The translations under genes were made by a program, and so were the position numbers. Under the pieces are notes generated by a model that was not told where the DNA came from, searched no databases, and worked only from the letters and a program-made list of their open reading frames with translations. 33,716 bases of DNA from a virus. The DNA is taken from positions 1 to 33,716 of the IMG/VR virus record IMGVR_UViG_3300011113_000285. The stretch is one strand, 5' to 3'. Positions 1 through 5,986 of this stretch are shown piece after piece (within the stretch, counting starts at the first letter, position 1; the number at the start of each line of letters is the position of its first letter).

Positions 1-153
1 ACGCTAGTCGCTACGTGCCCGAAGGGGAACGAGCCATGCTGCCGGCCGCGCGGCCTAGGCACCCAGCAACTGCCGCCGGGAACGATGGGCGAAGTGACGA
101 TCATCGGCTGCGGCCCTCTTGTGCAGAACCCGGATCCGATTGAGGCTCCATGC
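1..153. repeat. Terminal overlap, left copy (circular contig)
   Basis: These 153 bases recur at 33564-33716. The copies differ at four positions, and each time the left copy has G where the right copy has T (near 17, 45, 50 and 78). One open reading frame runs through the overlap in both copies, so this is one locus seen twice: the two ends of a circular or circularly permuted genome of 33,563 bp. The one-directional T-to-G pattern looks like sequencing error in the left copy. In the gene it would change F to C and L to R. Confidence 0.93.
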
Positions 154-1644
154 ACGGAACTGATCGCGGACTGCTACGACCTCTGCGACCAGTACGGCCT
201 CGTCCCCGGCAAGCACATTACGGTAGAGAGCACCCTGTCGCTCTGCGTAAACCTTCCCGGCGTACCTGCGAACGTAAGATGCAACCACGGTCCACCGGAT
301 CAAACCATTACCGTGCAGTTTGCTGCCAGCGCGAAAATCGGCAGTTGCGAACCCTGCGAGTTTTTGAACGGTATTCCGGTCCCAAATCCGGGTGGCGGCT
401 ATGACTGTCTTCCATCGCCGTTCAGTTGTCCCAACCAGATCGTGCAGGTCTACAAGGGCTATGAGACCTGCCCGAACTGCTGGGCATTAGTTGCCTCCGA
501 CTGTTGCGGAGGACAAAATCCGTGCGCGACGGATCCGAACGCCTGTGCCGGAGTCCTCGACCCGTACCAGAGTTTCGTGGTCGTGACCTGCTACAGCGTT
601 AACGACTGCACGCTGACGGGAACGCAGTATCACGTCGAGGATCTGCTGTCGCTGACGCTCAACGAATGCCTGCCCTTGAACGATGGATTCGACCCTGCGA
701 ATCCTGCGTCATTGCAGACGTGGGTTGAAACGCAGTTCCTGACGTGGATGCCGGGCGTGTATCCGACGTGCTGGGGACAGATGACGACGCTCGACGTGTA
801 CATCTGCGGTCTGGAAGTGCGATTCATTTCCGGGACGGCCAAGAAACTCGCAGAGAAAATCAATGCTCGGATCGGGCCGCAGGTGCAGGCGACGGTACTG
901 AACAAGTGGGCGGATTACTTCTGGTTTGGGAATCGCCAGCCCTGCGACAATTGCCCGTGGCAACTGTACGTCACGCGAGCCGCGTATCTACCGGGCGACG
1001 AGTTTGAGATAGGCCCGATTACCTACGACGCGGCGACGGGAACAATCACGGTCATCCTTCGTGGCAAGAGTCCCAAAAAATACTGCTGCGTGGCACAAAG
1101 TCTTGAAGCAAATCATTCGGAAACCCATGCACCCAACTGCCTGCAGGATCAGGCGGGTACAGGGCAACTGGCGACGACCGTCTGCAAAATCACGGCCACC
1201 GACCTGCCGTATCTCATTGACTGCCTGTCGATGCCGGAGTACGCGAGCGGCGAGCGATACAACTGGCTGGAGGTCGAGCAGGAGGCGACGACGCAGGACA
1301 TCTGCGTCGATCCCGGCAACATCGTCACCGTCACGAAATGCCCTGCGCGAACAGGCTGGCCGCTGGAGAACATCGTGGTGACACCTCCGGTCGATCCGCC
1401 GTACATCAGCGTGTACGGCTGGCACACCTTGTGCGCGTCAATGCCGGATCCAGCGTACGAGTGCAGGTGTCATCCGCTGATCTACAATCCGGCTCCGTGT
1501 TGTCCCGACGATTACCCTGACTGCGAGGTCTGGGAGGCGACACATCCGCTGCCCGTCCCCTGCGTGACCGCGTTCCAGAACGGCGGCGTGTACTGCGAGA
1601 CGCAGGCGACCGACCTGACCGTGCATGATTGCGGAACCGTATGA
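1..1644 (+). CDS. Cysteine-rich late protein, 3' part
   Basis: This is the C-terminal 547 residues of the gene that begins at 33279; base 1 is the first base of codon 96. The later ATG at 85 is internal, since the frame is open upstream and across the circle junction. There are 39 cysteines in residues 124-642, in pairs such as CEPC, CPNC, DNC, YCC and APCC. With the N-terminal part this makes 53 in 642 residues (about 8%), very high for a phage protein expressed in a reducing cytoplasm. The sequence is rich in Pro, Thr, Asp and aromatic residues and looks like beta-rich, extracellular-type modules. A stretch near 840-900 (KKLAEKINARIG) looks helical. It overlaps the next gene by ATGA. A structural or receptor-binding role is inference. 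Confidence 0.85.
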   Translation, partial: TLVATCPKGNEPCCRPRGLGTQQLPPGTMGEVTIIGCGPLVQNPDPIEAPCTELIADCYDLCDQYGLVPGKHITVESTLSLCVNLPGVPANVRCNHGPPDQTITVQFAASAKIGSCEPCEFLNGIPVPNPGGGYDCLPSPFSCPNQIVQVYKGYETCPNCWALVASDCCGGQNPCATDPNACAGVLDPYQSFVVVTCYSVNDCTLTGTQYHVEDLLSLTLNECLPLNDGFDPANPASLQTWVETQFLTWMPGVYPTCWGQMTTLDVYICGLEVRFISGTAKKLAEKINARIGPQVQATVLNKWADYFWFGNRQPCDNCPWQLYVTRAAYLPGDEFEIGPITYDAATGTITVILRGKSPKKYCCVAQSLEANHSETHAPNCLQDQAGTGQLATTVCKITATDLPYLIDCLSMPEYASGERYNWLEVEQEATTQDICVDPGNIVTVTKCPARTGWPLENIVVTPPVDPPYISVYGWHTLCASMPDPAYECRCHPLIYNPAPCCPDDYPDCEVWEATHPLPVPCVTAFQNGGVYCETQATDLTVHDCGTV

Positions 1645-2120
1645 GCCACCTGACCGGAACCAGCCTCACCATCGGAACCCTGACGCTGCCTGTCGTGGAT
1701 TGTCAAGCGTGGCACGTCTGCGGACGGTCGGCGGCGTGTGAAAAAAACCTAGACGTTTCCGGTTGCGAATCCTGCTCGGAGCGCGTCAGTAGGGGCGGGG
1801 ATCTGGAGAACCCCCCGATCTACGGCTGCGGGAGGCCGGGAATGCCCCGTGGGGCCGTCCGCACGGTTCAGAGGGCCGCAGGCCCGTCTACGGGCGCGGA
1901 GGCTCCAGCGGCCCCTCCACGCCCTCAGAAATGGAGAGGGCTGGGGGATGTCATCGAATCGGCCACCAAGGCGGTTGGATTCCGACCCTGCGGCGGGTGC
2001 GCTCGACGCAGGGACGCTCTGAACCGTCTTGTACCCTTCAAGGGCGACCCGCAGGCGCAGGATGCTGCCGGGGCCGCTCCGCGACCCGAACCGGAGACGC
2101 TAGGCGACCCGGAGGAGTGA
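1641..2120 (+). CDS. Small late protein with GLGDV...CGGC...RRR...LN motif
   Basis: 159 aa, ATG at 1641 overlapping the stop before it (ATGA); an upstream ATG at 1629 lies inside the preceding gene and is not needed. The N-terminal half has four Cys (CQAW, CGRS, AAC, CESC). A Pro/Ala-rich linker follows, then a C-terminal block reading GLGDVIESATKAVGF..., CGGC, ARRRDALNRLVPF. That block resembles a short motif (GLGD-[VT]-I-x-K-[VI]-T-K-A...CGC-x-[KR]-R-x-x-x-LN) that I recall at the C-termini of uncharacterised proteins in many environmental phages. Function is unknown. It is the last gene of the late operon, directly before a terminator. Confidence 0.8.
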   Translation: MSHLTGTSLTIGTLTLPVVDCQAWHVCGRSAACEKNLDVSGCESCSERVSRGGDLENPPIYGCGRPGMPRGAVRTVQRAAGPSTGAEAPAAPPRPQKWRGLGDVIESATKAVGFRPCGGCARRRDALNRLVPFKGDPQAQDAAGAAPRPEPETLGDPEE

Positions 2121-2134
2121 CGCGCCATCGCAAC

Positions 2135-2171
2135 CGCCGGGGGAGGTCACGGACGACACCCCCGGCGTTTT
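2135..2171 (+). terminator. Rho-independent terminator of the late operon
   Basis: A perfect 9-bp stem (CGCCGGGGG at 2135-2143, CCCCCGGCG at 2159-2167) with a 15-nt loop is followed by TTTT at 2168-2171. It lies 14 bp after the stop of the last late gene and should end the long plus-strand late transcript. It faces the minus-strand terminator at 2181-2212. Confidence 0.8.
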
Positions 2172-2180
2172 CCGTTGATG

Positions 2181-2212
2181 AAACAACCCCCGGCGGATCG
2201 GATCGCCGGGGG
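2181..2212 (-). terminator. Terminator of the minus-strand operon
   Basis: Arms CCCCCGGCG (2187-2195) and CGCCGGGGG (2204-2212) form a perfect 9-bp stem with an 8-nt loop. On the minus strand it is followed by TTGTTT. It lies 43 bp past the stop of the last minus-strand gene. Its arms are identical to those of the facing plus-strand terminator. Confidence 0.75.
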
Positions 2213-2255
2213 TCGCATGGGGGAAAAGATGTCCGTGCCGGAGTGTAGCGGATCC

Positions 2256-2576
2256 TCAGTCGAGTTCAACCGGGAGGTCGCGCATGAACGCCGGGGTGTC
2301 GTCGCAGGTCGCAGCCGGGCCGCAGCGGGGGCCACGGATCCCGTCGCGTCGGCAGCAGGTGCCGCAGAGGGCGATTTCCGTGAGGTCGAGCGCGTCGTCG
2401 GCAGACATCAGTTCCCCGCAGCCGTCGCAGGTGAACAGGTCGAGTGCGTGCGCCAGCCGCACGCGGAGGGAGGAGAGTTCCCCGCGCACGGTGGCGGGGA
2501 TCGCTGGGTTGCTGCGAATCGCGTCGAGCCGCTTGACGAGTTCGATTGCGTTGTGTGTGGCCTGATCGCGCTTCAC
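2256..2576 (-). CDS. Small zinc-ribbon-like protein
   Basis: 106 aa, last gene of the minus-strand operon; its ATG overlaps the stop of the gene before it (ATGA). The N-terminal half is a helical segment rich in Arg and Leu. The C-terminal half has CDGC (about residues 50-53), then CGTCC some 20 residues later, then RCGPAATC. This spacing suits a zinc ribbon or treble-clef knuckle like those of small DksA/TraR-type or zinc-finger regulators, but no helix signature of DksA is present. A regulatory or nucleic-acid-binding role is possible. I do not recognise the family. Confidence 0.75.
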   Translation of the reverse strand: MKRDQATHNAIELVKRLDAIRSNPAIPATVRGELSSLRVRLAHALDLFTCDGCGELMSADDALDLTEIALCGTCCRRDGIRGPRCGPAATCDDTPAFMRDLPVELD

Positions 2577-2797
2577 TTGACACCTCCCATGAGACGCATC
2601 TCCGACACGCGGAAAACCTCGCGAGCGTCGGCTGCGATGCAGTTTGCGAGCCGTTCGATTTCGTACGCGACGTTGCCGACCGTGTTCGCGTCGGCGGTCG
2701 CGAGCATCCGGTTGAGCGCATCCACGCGCCTGCGGAGGTTAAGCGCGTCGGCCTTCATGCGGCCCTTGACGCGGGGGTAGGTCGGAAGATTGCTCAC
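2573..2797 (-). CDS. Hypothetical helical protein
   Basis: 74 aa. I chose the GTG at 2797, which overlaps the stop of the upstream gene (GTGA) and sits 8 nt after a GGAGG site. An ATG at 2827 in the same frame lies deep inside the upstream gene and has a poorer ribosome site. The protein is almost entirely helical (MKADALNLRRRVDALNRML, then EIERLANCIAADAREVF) and may form a coiled coil. No family is recognised. The junction GGAGGTGCGGCGTGA recurs at two other gene boundaries in this genome. Confidence 0.7.
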   Translation of the reverse strand: MSNLPTYPRVKGRMKADALNLRRRVDALNRMLATADANTVGNVAYEIERLANCIAADAREVFRVSEMRLMGGVK

Positions 2798-3069
2798 GCC
2801 GCACCTCCGATATTTGCAACTGCCCACGCCTTGGCAGCCGAGATAGCCGCAGCACCCTTGCCGTAAGCCACGGGGAATGCAGTTTCGATGCCGTTGGCGA
2901 TCACGGTTACATCTGAAATGCGCTTCGTGTAGAACGCATAGTCAATCCGAATCTGCACGTTGGTTCCGTTCACCTGAGATTCCATCACGGACCGCCATCC
3001 GTATGCGCGGGAGTACCACGTCGAACGGTTCCAAGCGGTTGCGGTGGTCGTGGTCGTCTTCGTCGTCAT
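2794..3069 (-). CDS. First gene of the minus-strand operon, hypothetical
   Basis: 91 aa, ATG at 3069 preceded by GAAAGGAAA. The frame stays open far upstream, but promoter, leader hairpin and ribosome site all sit between 3070 and 3150, so the long version is not real. After a Thr-rich start (MTTKTTTTTATAWN) come aromatic-rich residues (STWYSRAYGWRSV) and a segment rich in Val and Ile that looks like a beta sheet. It ends IGGAA, a C-terminus shared with two plus-strand genes because that codon run doubles as the next gene's ribosome site. Function unknown. It is the promoter-proximal gene of a likely early operon. Confidence 0.75.
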   Translation of the reverse strand: MTTKTTTTTATAWNRSTWYSRAYGWRSVMESQVNGTNVQIRIDYAFYTKRISDVTVIANGIETAFPVAYGKGAAAISAAKAWAVANIGGAA

Positions 3070-3073
3070 GGGT

Positions 3074-3112
3074 CGATTTCCTTTCGGGGTTGGGAAACGC
3101 AACGTGCGTTTC
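3074..3112 (-). promoter_or_regulatory. Leader A: ACGTT-loop hairpin and SD hairpin
   Basis: On the minus strand a perfect 7-bp stem, GAAACGC (3112-3106) and GCGTTTC (3100-3094), closes an ACGTT loop. It starts 9 nt after the -10 box, so it is close to the very 5' end of the RNA. Further on, the Shine-Dalgarno AAGGAAA lies between CGA and TCG (3086-3074), which can close a weak 3-bp hairpin with GGA in its loop. The same two-hairpin plan recurs in four other leaders here. Confidence 0.7.
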
Positions 3113-3121
3113 GATGTCGGA

Positions 3122-3150
3122 ACGATAGCCTGTATCGGCGCAGGGTGCAA
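3122..3150 (-). promoter_or_regulatory. Promoter A (minus-strand operon)
   Basis: TTGCAC (3150-3145), a 17-bp spacer and TATCGT (3127-3122) on the minus strand. The spacer begins CCTGCGCCGA, matching the other four promoters of this family. A T-rich stretch lies upstream (TTTTTTGTTCC). It should drive the three minus-strand genes. Confidence 0.8.
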
Positions 3151-3197
3151 CCCGACTTGACACTTTGGAACAAAAAATCGGAAAAAGTTTTGGGCGC

Positions 3198-3238
3198 AAA
3201 AAGCAAGCGACCCGGTTGCAAGGCAAATCCGGGTCGCT
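3198..3238 (-). terminator. Minus-strand terminator upstream of promoter A
   Basis: A perfect 10-bp stem, AGCGACCCGG and CCGGGTCGCT (3206-3215 with 3229-3238), has a 13-nt loop. On the minus strand it is followed by TGCTTTTTGCG. There is no T run on the plus side, so it should stop a minus-strand transcript coming from the gene-free region to the right, before promoter A restarts transcription. This implies a minus-strand RNA from 3239-3750. Confidence 0.65.
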
Positions 3239-3720
3239 ACGCTTCCACCCGCTGAACGGCCCTGTCTTGGCAGGCGAGGCCGAACAGCGTTCAACTTGAG
3301 GCGTGAGCAGCATACCACGCGACACCGGGGAATCCAAGCGGTCAGACCGCAACGCTGCAGCCTTGCGAGAGGCTCCGTATCTCGGCTGAGAGGGCGCGGC
3401 GAATGCCGCAGAGTCGCGGGGACTGACCCTACCCCGCGCCAGCGCGAACGCGCTGCGCTCCTGCATCGTGGAAGCGGCTGGCCCGGCGAAATGGTGAAAA
3501 CGATGCCTATGGGAAACCTCGCTGCGGCTCCGTGCGGCTGATCCCTGACCTCGCGATCCGGGGTCATGGTGTTCCTGCCGCTCACCATGCAACTGATTTC
3601 AACCGCGCCGGAGGCGCGGCGAGTGCGCGGAGCGCAACTGTCTGGAAAGGCCGTCGCCGGACGAATCCCGCCCCCCGCCGGGGCCGTCCAAGAAGCCCAA
3701 GGCGGGGCGGCGGAAAAAAT
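3200..3720 (-). ncRNA. Gene-free, hairpin-dense region: candidate structured RNA
   Basis: No ORF here has a ribosome site or family signal. Perfect stems follow one another. They are 3250-3289 (CGCTG/CAGCG and CGGCC/GGCCG round a TT/AA symmetric internal loop), 3301-3320, 3338-3350 (GCGGT/ACCGC), 3366-3384 (CGAGA/TCTCG), 3396-3409 (GCGGC/GCCGC), 3415-3438 (CGCGGGG/CCCCGCG), 3440-3455 (CAGCGC/GCGCTG), 3463-3506 (GCATCGT/ACGATGC, long loop), 3546-3566 (TGACC/GGTCA), 3565-3589 (CATGGTG/CACCATG), 3603-3619 (CCGCGCC/GGCGCGG) and 3624-3636 (TGCGC/GCGCA). The minus strand is preferred because a terminator lies at its 3' end, but I find no good minus promoter. GC-rich DNA raises chance pairing. An origin of replication is the main alternative. 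Confidence 0.4.
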
Positions 3721-3752
3721 CGACAAAGCGGAAAGATTTTCCTGCAGGCCGC

Positions 3753-3781
3753 TTGCACCCTTTGCCGACGTAGGGCATACT
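3753..3781 (+). promoter_or_regulatory. Promoter B
   Basis: TTGCAC (3753-3758), 17-bp spacer CCTTTGCCGACGTAGGG, and CATACT (3776-3781). The spacer start CCT-x-x-GCCGAC matches promoters A and E. An A/T-rich patch (GGAAAGATTTTCC) lies just upstream. It drives the gene at 3830. Confidence 0.8.
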
Positions 3782-3787
3782 CCACCC

Positions 3788-3827
3788 GTCAGACACGTCG
3801 TCTGACTCAACCCCGAAAGGACTTTCG
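3788..3827 (+). promoter_or_regulatory. Leader B: ACGTC-loop hairpin and SD in GGAC tetraloop
   Basis: GTCAGAC (3788-3794), ACGTC loop and GTCTGAC (3800-3806) form a perfect 7-bp hairpin beginning 7 nt after the -10. Then CGAAA (3814-3818), loop GGAC and TTTCG (3823-3827) form a perfect 5-bp hairpin that puts the Shine-Dalgarno GGA in a tetraloop three bases before the ATG. Burying the ribosome site this way predicts translational control; a GGA in a loop is the CsrA-family recognition pattern. Confidence 0.7.
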
Positions 3828-3829
3828 CC

Positions 3830-4411
3830 ATGCTGACCGCCACCGACCCCATCGCCCTCGCGCTCCTCTCCCGTCTTGCGGATGTGAAGGAGCAGATCGC
3901 CGCCAAGATCGTTCAGGACTACGTTGTCATCAGCACGCGCTACGCGCTGCCGGGCGGTGGCTGGGGAATGACCCGCGAGCAGTCGTTCCGAATGTCGTCG
4001 GCAGTCATTCAGGAGTTCTACGCAACGACTGCGTTCTCCATGACGATTCAGCGCAACCCGTTCAACACGGATCCGCAGGGCGTGAACTACACCTACGGCG
4101 AGATAGATCGCGCAAAGGTGAACGAGACTGCGGAACGCAAGGCTCGCGAAACCTGCCTTGAATGGCACGCAAAGTTGATCGGAAAGTTGGGCGCGGTCGA
4201 GTCGTGCCAGATCCTGCACGACGGCGGCTACTCGTTCCGCATTCAAGTCCGCAAGGCTGGCATTTCGCAGCCCATCACGATCATGCAGCAGATCGTCTGG
4301 AAGGTTGCGAAGCGTCGTCGGAACTGGTTCGCGCAGTTCCCGTCGCGCATCTACGTCGGCGGCACGTTCGTGCCGGAAAAAAAGTTCCGCGAGATGTGCG
4401 CGGCCATCTGA
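3830..4411 (+). CDS. Hypothetical early protein
   Basis: 193 aa, ATG at 3830 after AAAGGA in a structured leader. Single-gene unit with promoter B in front and a hairpin behind. The N-terminus is helical (LALLSRLADVKEQIAAKIVQ). The middle is mixed and ends with a basic segment (KVAKRRRNW) and a Phe/Tyr-rich C-terminus. Two Cys are scattered. I do not recognise a domain. Its own promoter and long, structured leader suggest regulated, probably early, expression. Confidence 0.8.
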   Translation: MLTATDPIALALLSRLADVKEQIAAKIVQDYVVISTRYALPGGGWGMTREQSFRMSSAVIQEFYATTAFSMTIQRNPFNTDPQGVNYTYGEIDRAKVNETAERKARETCLEWHAKLIGKLGAVESCQILHDGGYSFRIQVRKAGISQPITIMQQIVWKVAKRRRNWFAQFPSRIYVGGTFVPEKKFREMCAAI

Positions 4412-4422
4412 GCCGAACGCGG

Positions 4423-4447
4423 CCTCCCCGGCATCGGGCCGGGGAGG
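4423..4447 (+). terminator. Strong hairpin after the 3830-4411 gene
   Basis: CCTCCCCGGC (4423-4432) and GCCGGGGAGG (4438-4447) make a perfect 10-bp stem with a 5-nt loop, 11 bp after the stop. No T run follows on either strand, so it may be a 3'-end stabilising hairpin or a weak terminator. Promoter C lies 37 bp further on. Confidence 0.45.
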
Positions 4448-4484
4448 AAATCGAAAAATCGCGCAGGATTCTCGGTTGCACGCC

Positions 4485-4513
4485 TTGCACCCTGCGCGGA
4501 CACAATCCACAAT
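4485..4513 (+). promoter_or_regulatory. Promoter C
   Basis: TTGCAC (4485-4490), 17-bp spacer CCTGCGCGGACACAATC, and CACAAT (4508-4513). A second TTGCAC lies nine bases upstream (4476-4481), a tandem -35. It drives the operon that includes the CsrA-like gene. Confidence 0.75.
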
Positions 4514-4519
4514 CTCCGT

Positions 4520-4555
4520 GCCGGGAATGACCCCGGCCAAATCTGAAGGAGTCAG
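4520..4555 (+). promoter_or_regulatory. Leader C: GC hairpin and SD in AGGAG loop
   Basis: GCCGGG (4520-4525) and CCCGGC (4532-4537) close a 6-nt loop, AATGAC, at the same distance from the -10 as the other leaders; this is the one member without the ACGTY loop. CTGA (4543-4546), loop AGGAG and TCAG (4552-4555) then place the Shine-Dalgarno in a hairpin loop two bases before the ATG at 4558. Confidence 0.65.
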
Positions 4556-4557
4556 AA

Positions 4558-4815
4558 ATGCAGATCCGCGTCAATCGAACGAGTTTTCGCAAAGGTCTTC
4601 GTCTTAGGAACAGGCCGGATGGGCCGATGTTCACGGAGTTGGAGGTCGTGAGCGTCACGGATTGCACGGTTGTCGTGCGACTCCGCAGGTGGCGTACCGA
4701 TTCGTGGTCGAGTCCGTTTCGCTGCCGTGATCGTGGAGGCAGTTGGAACGCGCAGCACTTCTTTGTGGCTGGATTCGGATGGCTGCGGGTGAACGGCGCG
4801 GGAGGTGCGCGATGA
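4558..4815 (+). CDS. Hypothetical basic protein
   Basis: 85 aa, first gene of the operon driven by promoter C; AAGGAG lies six bases before the ATG. The protein is Arg-rich (SFRKGLRLRNR, VVRLRRWRT) and contains many beta-prone and aromatic residues (WNAQHFFVAGFGWLRV). It may bind nucleic acid, but no domain is recognised. It ends GGAR because the last codons carry the ribosome site of the next gene (GGAGGTGCGCGATGA at 4801-4815). Confidence 0.7.
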   Translation: MQIRVNRTSFRKGLRLRNRPDGPMFTELEVVSVTDCTVVVRLRRWRTDSWSSPFRCRDRGGSWNAQHFFVAGFGWLRVNGAGGAR

Positions 4816-5096
4816 ACCGATCCCAACAAGCGGCTGCTGCCGCGATTTCGCGTGCGGAGTCCGCGCAGCGACCACACGAAGCCGATCTTGCCGTCGCGCT
4901 CTGGATCGCGAAGACCCGGCTTTCGGAATACGACACCTGCGCCGCGAAACACGGAGCAGTCTGGACGGCGTGGAGGCTGCGATTCGCGACGAAGCGATTG
5001 CAGGCACTTCTGGACGGCAAGACCGTCGCGACGAACAGGCACATCGCAGCACAGCAGTACAGGGCAATGACCGCAGAAACGGAGGCAACCCGATGA
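4812..5096 (+). CDS. Hypothetical helical protein
   Basis: 94 aa. The ATG at 4812 overlaps the previous stop (ATGA) with GGAGGTG just upstream; an earlier in-frame ATG at 4743 lies within the preceding gene. Mostly alpha-helical and Ala/Arg-rich (QQAAAAAISRAESAQ, WRLRFATKRLQALLDGK). No recognised family. Tight coupling to both neighbours suggests co-production. Confidence 0.7.
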   Translation: MNRSQQAAAAAISRAESAQRPHEADLAVALWIAKTRLSEYDTCAAKHGAVWTAWRLRFATKRLQALLDGKTVATNRHIAAQQYRAMTAETEATR

Positions 5097-5446
5097 CCCG
5101 AAGATGGAACCGGATCATGCTCGCAAATCCCACCGATCCGCCGTCGTCGGAGATCCTTGAGATGGTTGACGTGTGCCAGCGCACCAGCACGATGAGCGTC
5201 AACACGATGCATCCGCACCTGCACCGCATGACCGACAACGACGCTGGCACGACCGAAACGGAATGGCGGCTGCGAGCGTGGATTGTCCTGCCGGACGGTT
5301 GTGCGCCGATCTACGTCGAGGGCAGCACCCCGGCAGCAGATGGAGACGACAGCAGCGCGGTCGCGGAGGCATTCGGACGCGAGGTCGCGACGAAGTTCGT
5401 GGAATCGCTGATGCGTCGGCTCGCAGACACGGGAGGTGACGAATGA
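5093..5446 (+). CDS. Hypothetical protein
   Basis: 117 aa, ATG at 5093 overlapping the previous stop (ATGA), with GGAGG seven bases upstream. The C-terminal half is acidic (PAADGDDSSAVAEAFGREVATKFVESLMRRLAD) and looks helical; the middle has a beta-like stretch (TEWRLRAWIVLPDGCAPIYVEG). I recognise no domain. Its end overlaps the CsrA-like gene by four bases, so its translation should feed that gene. Confidence 0.7.
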   Translation: MTRRWNRIMLANPTDPPSSEILEMVDVCQRTSTMSVNTMHPHLHRMTDNDAGTTETEWRLRAWIVLPDGCAPIYVEGSTPAADGDDSSAVAEAFGREVATKFVESLMRRLADTGGDE

Positions 5447-5640
5447 GCGAGGAAAAAACGTGCGTGGTGGTCGGAATCCGCGATCACCGGGAGTTCGTTC
5501 GCCTGCAGACATCGCAGGGGGAGGTGGATGTGGAGGTGCGAGCGGTCGGCGCGAAGCGATGCCGCGTGTGCGTTCGCGCACCACGCGAGGTCAAGGTGCA
5601 TCGCGTGGTGCGGGAAACGGAGGCGGCGGATGAGCGATGA
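5443..5640 (+). CDS. csrA-like: CsrA-like RNA-binding protein
   Basis: 65 aa, close to the family size (about 61). CsrA dimers bind GGA in hairpin loops of mRNA leaders and block or change translation. Residues 26-54 (GEVDVEV...RVCV, then RAPREVKVHR) follow the E. coli CsrA pattern (GDEVTVTV...VRIGV, then NAPKEVSVHR). This includes the Ala-Pro, Glu-Val and the Val-His-Arg whose Arg (R54 here, R44 in E. coli) contacts RNA. The N-terminal strand is different from the usual MLxLxRxxGE and about ten residues longer, so this is a divergent member. The ATG overlaps the previous stop after GGAGG. It sits in the promoter C operon, whose own leader shows a GGA loop, so autoregulation is plausible. A different small beta protein is the alternative. 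Confidence 0.72.
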   Translation: MSEEKTCVVVGIRDHREFVRLQTSQGEVDVEVRAVGAKRCRVCVRAPREVKVHRVVRETEAADER

Positions 5641-5986
5641 CATCTTGGACAGGCTGCGGATCATTTGGACATCCTGCAACAGTCGAATCACCGCTGAACG
5701 CGCCGCAGCAGCCGACGAGATCGAACGGCTTCGACGCGAGGTCGATCAACGCGACCGTCGTTGCGTCGAACTGCAGTATCAACTTCGCGATGCAGCAGAG
5801 ACCGAACTGCTACTGCAGCAGGAAATCTGTCGGCTTGTCGGGGAGCAAGCGAACATGACCAGCATTGCGGTCGCGCAGGATCGCGGTTGGGACTGCTTTA
5901 AGTGCGCGTTCTGCGGCGTGGTAGATACGGTAGACCGCAAGCAAACCTGTCGCGCCTGCAACAAGGACTTCTACGCCGATGAATGA
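5630..5986 (+). CDS. Coiled-coil protein with C-terminal zinc ribbon
   Basis: 118 aa, ATG at 5630 overlapping the CsrA-like gene by 11 bases, with GGAGG eight bases upstream. Residues 20-75 form a long charged helix with coiled-coil character (ADEIERLRREVDQRDRRCVELQ). It then has VAQDRGWDCFK followed by CAFC and CRAC about 17 residues apart, a zinc ribbon. The VAxxRGWDCFK segment reappears in the gene at 6775, which lacks the zinc ribbon. I recall similar short RGWDCFKE proteins in other phages, all of unknown function. Confidence 0.78.
   Translation: MSDDILDRLRIIWTSCNSRITAERAAAADEIERLRREVDQRDRRCVELQYQLRDAAETELLLQQEICRLVGEQANMTSIAVAQDRGWDCFKCAFCGVVDTVDRKQTCRACNKDFYADE

Noticed and set aside
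2175-2780. 201-aa plus-strand frame across the minus operon
   Set aside because: Starts inside the minus-strand terminator and is the antisense of two coupled minus-strand genes with good starts.
3240-3720. tRNA gene in the hairpin-rich gap
   Set aside because: I searched both strands for a T-arm GTTCRAnYC with a matching acceptor stem and found none with correct arm spacing.
2794-3906. 370-aa minus-strand reading frame
   Set aside because: Only the last 91 codons are a gene. Promoter A, its leader hairpin and the ribosome site all lie inside the frame, and the upstream part runs through the hairpin region and promoter B.
3599-4540. 313-aa minus-strand frame opposite the gene at 3830
   Set aside because: It is the antisense shadow of a gene with its own promoter and ribosome site. 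It has no ribosome site or recognisable domain.
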